A stretch of DNA of 12,058 nt from Fidelibacterota bacterium REDSEA-S14_B6 (lineage in GTDB: Bacteria; Fidelibacterota; Marinisomatia; Marinisomatales; S15-B10), in contig LUOC01000115.1 in NCBI GenBank assembly GCA_001626655.1, forward strand, positions 1-12,058, in the 5' to 3' direction. The translations under genes were made by a program, and so were the position numbers. This document shows, piece after piece, positions 6,928-12,058 of the stretch (positions are counted from its first letter, which is position 1; every line of letters begins with the position of its first letter). The notes under the pieces are model-generated. The model did no database searches. It saw nothing but the letters and a program-made list of their open reading frames with translations, and was not told where the DNA came from.

Positions 6928-7653
6928 CATAGACAACTACCTCTGGGGCGATGCTGAAAGGATTTCCCCGGAAGCGCCGGTGCCCGTGGTGAAGATTCAG
7001 TCTTCAAGTTCCAATCCCGGTGGCGCAGGAAACGTGGTGGCAAATCTTCGTTCCCTCAGCGCCGGCGTTGGCGTCCTCGGCGTTGTCGGTGATGATAAGG
7101 AGGGGGCGCAACTTAAGTCACTCCTCTTGGAGTCAGGGGCCGACGTCTCGATGCTTCTTACCGATCCATCGCGGCCAACGACGGTGAAGACACGCATCAT
7201 CGCCCACAACCAGCAGGTCGTCAGGACAGACTGGGAAGATGACGCAGTTCTTTCGGAGGATCTTCAGCGAAAACTGCTCGACAGCCTCGCTCACGATATT
7301 AGCGCCTTCGATGGCGTCATTATCGAAAACTACGATTTGGGAGTACTCAACGAGGGGGCCATCGGCCAAATCCTCGCCCTCTGCGCCAAAGAGAACAGAC
7401 CGGTCTATGTCGATCCGAAGGCCAACGACTTTTTTGCCTTTAATGGCGTCACCGGGCCCGTGCCGTACACGATGTGTCGGGAGCGGGCGACACGGTCATA
7501 TCCGCTTTTTCACTTGCTCACCTTAGCGGCGCCACTCCCATCGAGGCGGCTGAGATCGCCAACTTCGCTGCCGGCAGAGTCTGCGAAGAGGTGGGCGTTG
7601 TACCGATCACCAAGGAGACACTTCACGAGATCATCGCGGGCTATCGGCCCTGA
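6926..7653 (+). CDS. HldE/RfaE-type heptose-7-phosphate kinase (PfkB family), disrupted near 7452 and lacking its N-terminus
   Basis: RfaE-domain kinases phosphorylate D-glycero-D-manno-heptose 7-phosphate at C1 for ADP-heptose and LPS core synthesis. The remnant begins abruptly at VIDNYLWGDAERISPEAPVPVV, a strong RfaE signature. It continues through NPGGAGNVVANLRSL, GVLGVVGDDKEG and RPTTVKTRIIAHNQQVVRTDWED to VYVDPKANDFFAFNGVT. The frame then changes, and the C-terminal part (from about 7453) reads ARAVHDVSGAGDTVISAFSLAHLSG. This carries the PfkB ATP/anion-hole motif with the catalytic Asp in AGDT, and runs to TGA at 7651-7653. Roughly 65-75 residues are absent between the halves, and about 20-30 at the N-terminus, including the start codon. 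The N-terminal loss is the same event that truncates gpmI. A separate nucleotidyltransferase domain as in fused HldE is not present. Confidence 0.82.
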
Positions 7654-9337
7654 GTCGACCGTAGTCAGCACGCTCCGGGCAGGACTCTGTCTGCTTCTAA
7701 TCTCGAGCCTGCCGGCTCAAGCGAATATCGAATTTGAGCCGTGGGATTGGGTCACCTACCGATTCAGCCAGCACGTTGTCTCTATATCTGACGGCCCCGA
7801 TCGTGTCTATTTTGCTTCGCCCGGCGGCGTCCTTCAGTACCACAGCTTCGGCCGCTACTGGGATTATCCGATCACCCCATCGCAAGGACTCTCAGATTTT
7901 TCCGTCAGCGCGGTATACTATGATCTGAATACGAACATACTTTGGGCGGCGACCCCGGAAGGGCTCGATTTTTCCACTGATGGAGGCGGAAGATGGAATC
8001 ATGTCCCGAGGAGCAATCTCGGACTTCGAACGGGTGAACAGATCATTCGCATCGGATCGACGGCGGACGAGTTGTACTGCGTCACCTCATCTCAACTGCT
8101 GAAGGTGGATCGTCTTTCAGGATTTCTTCTACAGCCGTACTCCGAGCCGCCATCGGAGGCAGAGACGAAGTGGGGAAGCTACCCGATGCGGGCCGGTGAT
8201 TCGGCCCGGGAAATCCTTGACGGCTACACTGCTCTCGGCGGCTGGACGCTGGAGTTGGACTGGTTCAACGGGCCGCTTTTGAATGAGTCGGCAAAGATTA
8301 GCACCGTCCATACCGATCGGTTCGGCGATCTGTGGATTGGGACCGAAGGGGGGCCAGTCTTTCGCGGGGACAGACAGCTAATGCTGGTGGAGCCGGAGCC
8401 TGTTGGTCTCGCCCAAAGTGACGTGAAAGCCATCGAAGCGTGGGAAAGTGAGATGTGGATTGTCGGAACAACGAATGACAGGAGATACACAGGCATCACC
8501 TTGATGGACGGGCTACGAGAATTAGCTCAGTTCTTTCGGCGCGGCATCGAGATCACCATGGGGGTCGATCAGGCGCGGGGCGTTGTTCCTGTGAAAGGGG
8601 AGTGGTGGTTCGGGACGCCAGAAGGAATCCAAACATATGATCCCGACAGGGACCTCTGGTCGCGCATCTCAAATGCAGCGCCAGTTATCGATCAACCTAT
8701 CACTCATCTGGAGCACGACGGTATTTTCGTCTATATCGGGCACCGGCGGGGACTGTTGCGGATGAAAAATGACAAGAGCCCCAGTGAGCCGTGGTTACTT
8801 CCGGCGAAGCTTGGGCGGTGGCCTATCGACGCCTTGAACTGGGACGGCGCCAATCTTTGGGTCAGTTCGGGACGGCGGCTCTGGCGGTGGCTCGCCGATG
8901 CTGAATTCATCTACGAATACGGGAGTTTTGGGGAAGACTTGACCGGTTTGAATCAGGAAAAACCACCGCTCATGTCACCTATAACGTCTATTGTTTCTTC
9001 GGACAGTGCGGTATATTTTGCCGATGAGTTTGGCCTTTTGATCTATGATAAGAGCAGTGGAAAATGGGAACGTTTTACAGCCGAATCGCAACTTGTCGGC
9101 CTCAACACTTTGGACATGGATGTCGTCTCCCTGGATGACAGCACCACAGTTGTCTGGTTCGGAACTACGAACGGAGCGGTCGTGACAAGTCTTGAGACTG
9201 GTTTTGTCGATCGATTCAACGTCGCGGACGGGCTCCCCGCGAACAGAGTAAACGCCGTTCATGTCAGCGGTGAGGAAGTCTGGTTCGGAACCGATGAGGG
9301 TCTTTGCCGGTTCAAATGGAAAAGATATCTACAATGA
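7652..9337 (+). CDS. Secreted beta-propeller protein with two-component-regulator-type repeats
   Basis: The frame encodes up to 561 residues. It opens with a likely signal peptide (STLRAGLCLLLISSLPAQA) followed by NIEFEPWDWVTYRF. Repeated units of the form LWIGT-x-GG, WWFGTPEGIQTYD, VWFGTTNGAVVTS and VWFGTDEGLCRFK are spaced through the protein. This is the pattern of propeller repeats found in the sensor part of hybrid two-component regulators and in PorZ-like envelope proteins. No histidine kinase or DNA-binding domain is present, so it is probably an exported propeller of unknown ligand. No ATG, GTG or TTG occurs in this frame between the kinase stop and the signal peptide, so the start is undetermined; the coordinate given is only the frame limit. 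The end overlaps the next gene as ATGA, so the two are likely one operon with a joint envelope role. Confidence 0.72.
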   Translation, partial: ESTVVSTLRAGLCLLLISSLPAQANIEFEPWDWVTYRFSQHVVSISDGPDRVYFASPGGVLQYHSFGRYWDYPITPSQGLSDFSVSAVYYDLNTNILWAATPEGLDFSTDGGGRWNHVPRSNLGLRTGEQIIRIGSTADELYCVTSSQLLKVDRLSGFLLQPYSEPPSEAETKWGSYPMRAGDSAREILDGYTALGGWTLELDWFNGPLLNESAKISTVHTDRFGDLWIGTEGGPVFRGDRQLMLVEPEPVGLAQSDVKAIEAWESEMWIVGTTNDRRYTGITLMDGLRELAQFFRRGIEITMGVDQARGVVPVKGEWWFGTPEGIQTYDPDRDLWSRISNAAPVIDQPITHLEHDGIFVYIGHRRGLLRMKNDKSPSEPWLLPAKLGRWPIDALNWDGANLWVSSGRRLWRWLADAEFIYEYGSFGEDLTGLNQEKPPLMSPITSIVSSDSAVYFADEFGLLIYDKSSGKWERFTAESQLVGLNTLDMDVVSLDDSTTVVWFGTTNGAVVTSLETGFVDRFNVADGLPANRVNAVHVSGEEVWFGTDEGLCRFKWKRYLQ

Positions 9338-10578
9338 AGCGATCTCCACTCCTACTGATCATTGCCCTTTTCCTCGTCTCCGATTCCCTCACAGCGCAGA
9401 TGAGAGGACGCAGGATGAAGGAGCTCGGAACGCCACAGTTTTCAGTCAGTGCGCCGGGCTATCCTACCGCCTCTCGCGACTCTGCCCGGCTGGAAGTGTA
9501 CGTCCGAATTCCTTACGATGCTGTCCAGTTTGTGAAGAAGGCTATCACCATCCTTGACGAGAAAGACAATCAGGTGAAACGGCAGATCACTGCTTTTGAA
9601 TCAACCACGGACGATTTCAATACGACGGTCTCTCCTCAGGAGGGAGACATGGGCGCCCAGGCTTTCACCCTCAGCCCCGATGAATACACATGTATCGTTG
9701 AAGTGACAGATCAGGACACCCGGAAAACCGGTCGCCGAAAGATTAAAGTCGATCTCTCTCCGATGGGCGAGGCTGCTGCCATTAGCGATCTGCTCCTTCT
9801 CGATCCTAACGAAAAGGCCGACACCCATCCGCTCGGGCTGCCTCTCATCCCACCCCGAACCGTCGAGAACGATTCGAGCATATACTTCTATTACGAAGCA
9901 CGTCTTCCCGATGGCACCGAGGACCTTTTCGTCCGCGTACTGTCGGCGGATGACAACCTTCTGGCTGAGGACACACTAGACGTGCGTGGCAAGGGGACTT
10001 TTGTTAAGGAGACTGTCAAACAGCCGATAGTCGGTACTGTTTCTTCTCGCTTCAAGTTGGAGATTAGCCTTGCTAGCGACCGCAAGAAAAAGGATCGCGT
10101 ACATGCGAGCACGGTGGTCAGGAACCTCTGGCGTGGAATGACCGTATTCGTGGACAACATTGAGGAAGCCGTGGAGCAGTTGAGATACATCGCTTACTCC
10201 GATGAGTTGAAGAAACTGACCAAGAGTAAGAAGGATAAAAAGGAAGAGAATTTTCGGGCCTTCTGGGCGAAGCGTGATCCAACGCCCGAAACACCGAAGA
10301 ATGAGCTAATGGACGAGTACTATCGGCGAATTCAATATGCCAACGACAAATTCGGTACATGGCAGGACGGTTGGAAGACCGCCATGGGGATGATTTTCGT
10401 CCTGTTCGGTCCTCCCGACGATATTGAGGTGAACATGTACGGGAGGGACGGCCGGCATTACCAGAGATGGACATATTTCAAGATTAGCCGTTCGTTCACT
10501 TTTGTAGACTATAACGGTTTCGGCGAGTATGAATTCCTCGATCCTTACGTCTCTCCCTACGGAACTCGCTGGCGGTAA
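9334..10578 (+). CDS. Secreted GWxTD-domain protein
   Basis: The 414-residue protein starts at ATG 9334, overlapping the stop of the propeller gene (ATGA), with GGAAAAG shortly upstream. In-frame codons further upstream would bury the signal peptide MKRSPLLLIIALFLVSDSLTAQ. The middle is beta-rich and ends in a lysine-rich stretch (LTKSKKDKKEENFRAFW near residues 300-312). The C-terminal domain matches the GWxTD family, common in Bacteroidota, Ignavibacteria and relatives: WAKRDPTPETPKNELMDEYYRRIQYAND, then GWKTAMGMIFVLFGPPDDIE with the motif at 346-350, then YGRDGRHYQRWTYF. The last motif position is Ala instead of Asp. The family has no settled function. A periplasmic or outer-membrane location is inferred from the signal peptide, and co-transcription with the propeller suggests a joint role. 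Confidence 0.83.
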   Translation: MKRSPLLLIIALFLVSDSLTAQMRGRRMKELGTPQFSVSAPGYPTASRDSARLEVYVRIPYDAVQFVKKAITILDEKDNQVKRQITAFESTTDDFNTTVSPQEGDMGAQAFTLSPDEYTCIVEVTDQDTRKTGRRKIKVDLSPMGEAAAISDLLLLDPNEKADTHPLGLPLIPPRTVENDSSIYFYYEARLPDGTEDLFVRVLSADDNLLAEDTLDVRGKGTFVKETVKQPIVGTVSSRFKLEISLASDRKKKDRVHASTVVRNLWRGMTVFVDNIEEAVEQLRYIAYSDELKKLTKSKKDKKEENFRAFWAKRDPTPETPKNELMDEYYRRIQYANDKFGTWQDGWKTAMGMIFVLFGPPDDIEVNMYGRDGRHYQRWTYFKISRSFTFVDYNGFGEYEFLDPYVSPYGTRWR

Positions 10579-10612
10579 AACGCAAGGCGTTCGCCCCGCT
10601 GACTCCCCTATT

Positions 10613-11419
10613 GTGAACCGCCCTTTTTCTCACTCGAGTCTCTCTACATATGAACAGTGCCCGGCGAGATTTCAGTTCGCCTACATCGACAGAATCACCA
10701 AACCGTACGAAGGGATAGAATCTTTTGTCGGCCGGAGAGTTCACGAGGCGCTTCAATTCCTGTATGAAGAAGTCACTTCCGGACGGCTTCCGCTATTTGA
10801 CGCCGTTGCTGAATTCTATTCCGACTGTTGGAACGAAAAATATTACGATGGGGTGAAGGTCATAAAACGGCGGTTTTCCGTCGGCCATTACTTCAACATG
10901 GGGCGGGACTGCCTCAACCGGTACTATCGAAAACATCAACCCTTTGATCAGCCGGTGGAGGAGACGGAATACACAATGGTCTTCAAACTTGATGAAAACG
11001 ACGACTTTGAGATGAAGGGGATTCTCGATCGGCTCGATGACCTTGGCAACGGCCGATGGGAAATCCACGATTACAAGACTTCCAGCAGGGCCATGAGCCA
11101 GGCGGACGCCGACAGAAATCGACAACTTGCGCTGTATCAGATCGGCGTTCAGAAAGAGTTGGAAGAAGTGAAGTCGATGTCGCTTGTCTGGCATTTCCTT
11201 CAGCAGGGGGAGGAGGTAAGGTCTGAGAGGACGCCGAAGCAATTGGAGAACCTCAAGAGACGGATTAGGAACCTCGTAACGGATATCAAGGCTGCTACAG
11301 CGGAGGGGGGCCCATTTGAACCTGTGGAGACACCGCTCTGCAACTGGTGCTTCTACTGGGAGGAGTGTCCCGCCAAGTCCGGACACAATCCCGTTGTTAA
11401 AAGGGGACTGTCAGCCTAA
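10613..11419 (+). CDS. RecB-family PD-(D/E)XK nuclease with probable Fe-S cluster
   Basis: With the GTG start at 10613 the protein has 268 residues (MNRPFSHSSLSTYEQCP...). It shows the RecB/Cas4-type nuclease layout: LSTYEQCPARFQFAYIDRI with C16, then SFVGRRVHEALQFLY carrying the motif I His. Next come GILDRLDD with D139 and WEIHDYKTS with D153 and K155, then a Q-L-A-L-Y-Q helix, and finally CNWCFYWEECP with C243, C246 and C252. One N-terminal plus three C-terminal cysteines is the arrangement that holds a 4Fe-4S cluster in AddB and Cas4 relatives. No helicase domain, cas1/cas2 gene or repeat array is present, so it is a stand-alone exonuclease-like protein, probably in DNA repair. An upstream ATG at 10529 would overlap the previous gene by 50 bases and add residues unlike the family. 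There is no clear Shine-Dalgarno. Confidence 0.8.
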   Translation: MNRPFSHSSLSTYEQCPARFQFAYIDRITKPYEGIESFVGRRVHEALQFLYEEVTSGRLPLFDAVAEFYSDCWNEKYYDGVKVIKRRFSVGHYFNMGRDCLNRYYRKHQPFDQPVEETEYTMVFKLDENDDFEMKGILDRLDDLGNGRWEIHDYKTSSRAMSQADADRNRQLALYQIGVQKELEEVKSMSLVWHFLQQGEEVRSERTPKQLENLKRRIRNLVTDIKAATAEGGPFEPVETPLCNWCFYWEECPAKSGHNPVVKRGLSA

Positions 11420-11432
11420 TTTCCCCGCCGCC

Positions 11433-11981
11433 ATGAGTGACCTCACTCCGCACCAACAGTGCCTCCTTAAGAAACTGTTCTCTCCGGAAAATGTGGAGAG
11501 GCTCACCTCCCTGATCGAAGGATCAACAGAAAAGGAGTGGGAGGGGATTTCAGCAGCACTTCTGGATCAGGAATCGGCGAATGCCGCTATAGTCTACGTT
11601 GACGGCGCTTCGGAGCTCGAAAACAGCAACGCCGGCATCGGGGGAATCTTCTTTAACAGCGCGGACAGCGAGAAGGAAATCTATTCATTTTCGGAAAACA
11701 TCGGCGCCGCCACGAACAATGAAGCCGAATACCGCGCTCTACTGAGAGCGTTGGAGATTGGACAGGAGCTGAACATCAACAAGCTGGACATTCGCAGCGA
11801 CAGCGAACTTTTGGTCAAGCAGATCAATCTCGAGTACAAGGTGAAGAATGAGCGTCTCCAGGAACTTCACGCCGAAGCCCGCGATCGGTTGGCCGGCATT
11901 GAGTGGAGCCTCAGCCATGTTCGTCGCGAGAAGAACAAGAAGGCTGATATACTGAGCAAGCAGGCGCTGGCCAAACGATGA
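11433..11981 (+). CDS. RNase HI-like protein
   Basis: RNase HI enzymes cut the RNA strand of RNA/DNA hybrids. This 182-residue protein has an N-terminal helical extension of about 50 residues (MSDLTPHQQCLLKKLFSPENVERLTSLIEG...) and then the RNase H fold. The acidic residues are in place: D57 in YVDGAS, E99 in TNNEAEYRALLRALE, D123 in IRSDSELLVKQI, and D172 in NKKADILSKQAL. The TNNEAEY pattern is that of the short archaeal/actinobacterial-type RNase HI rather than the E. coli enzyme. The start ATG lies 13 bases after the nuclease stop, and the end overlaps the next gene by ATGA. A nuclease and an RNase H side by side suggest replication or repair housekeeping. The N-terminal extension is not the known hybrid-binding domain as far as I can tell. 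Confidence 0.87.
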   Translation: MSDLTPHQQCLLKKLFSPENVERLTSLIEGSTEKEWEGISAALLDQESANAAIVYVDGASELENSNAGIGGIFFNSADSEKEIYSFSENIGAATNNEAEYRALLRALEIGQELNINKLDIRSDSELLVKQINLEYKVKNERLQELHAEARDRLAGIEWSLSHVRREKNKKADILSKQALAKR

Positions 11982-12058
11982 AAGGACTCCTGACAGCCGG
12001 CGGGCACGGCACTCGGCTTCGGCCCATTACGCACACGAAGAACAAACACCTTATTCCC
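11978..12058 (+). CDS. Sugar-1-phosphate nucleotidyltransferase (RmlA-like), N-terminal part
   Basis: Only the first 27 codons are in the window: MKGLLTAGGHGTRLRPITHTKNKHLIP. The nucleotide-binding signature xAGGxGTRLRPxTxxxxKxLxP is complete apart from Thr replacing the usual first Ala/Leu context. The ITHTKNKHLIP ending resembles glucose-1-phosphate thymidylyltransferases, which make dTDP-glucose for surface polysaccharides, more than UTP-specific GalU. The substrate cannot be fixed from so little sequence. Its ATG overlaps the RNase H stop by four bases (ATGA). Confidence 0.8.
   Translation, partial: MKGLLTAGGHGTRLRPITHTKNKHLIP

Noticed and set aside
6896..9337. A single open frame of 813 codons looking like a kinase-propeller fusion protein
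   Set aside because: The middle (about 7453-7653) is the kinase C-terminus read in the wrong frame, and a signal peptide follows it; the continuity is accidental and results from the kinase lesion.
10613..11419. Cas4 and a nearby CRISPR system
   Set aside because: The nuclease has Cas4-like cysteines, but there are no cas1/cas2 genes and no repeat-spacer array; a RecB-family repair nuclease is the simpler reading.

Overview
This window looks like a gene-dense piece of chromosome from an uncultured Gram-negative bacterium of the Fibrobacterota-Chlorobiota-Bacteroidota (FCB) supergroup, with a Marinimicrobia-like organism the best guess. The basis is a secreted GWxTD-domain protein paired with a two-component-regulator-type propeller, a heptose-kinase-like gene, and compact operons with 1-8 nt overlaps (ATGA, TGATG and TAGTG junctions). 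The phylum is an inference; I could not search a database. All protein genes are on the + strand; the one tRNA is on the - strand.

Layout: (1) 2-526, C-terminal end of a PafA-like alkaline phosphatase. (2) 527-900, non-coding: a tRNA-Leu(CAG) on the minus strand, next to a truncated copy of its own 3' end that is split by a GC-rich palindrome, then a short divergent intergenic space. (3) 901-2579, smpB and tyrS, translationally coupled (ribosome rescue and Tyr-tRNA synthesis). (4) 2628-3958, a promoter with an inverted repeat, then trxA and trxB overlapping by one base: a complete thioredoxin/thioredoxin reductase couple. (5) 4034-7653, an apparent operon of an ABC-type ATPase, a histone-deacetylase-family amidohydrolase, phosphoglycerate mutase gpmI and an HldE/RfaE-type sugar kinase. 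Every gene here is damaged: each lacks an internal or terminal segment, and the reading frame changes at each internal join. (6) 7652-10578, a secreted propeller protein overlapping a secreted GWxTD-domain protein. (7) 10613-12058, a RecB-family PD-(D/E)XK nuclease with four cysteines placed like an Fe-S cluster, an RNase HI-like protein, and the first 27 codons of a sugar-phosphate nucleotidyltransferase.

I do not see a convincing new defence or mobile system. The two signals most worth a second look are the run of five deletion-type lesions between about 4.2 and 7.5 kb (an assembly fault or real gene decay) and the palindrome inserted into a duplicated tRNA 3' end at 634-697.
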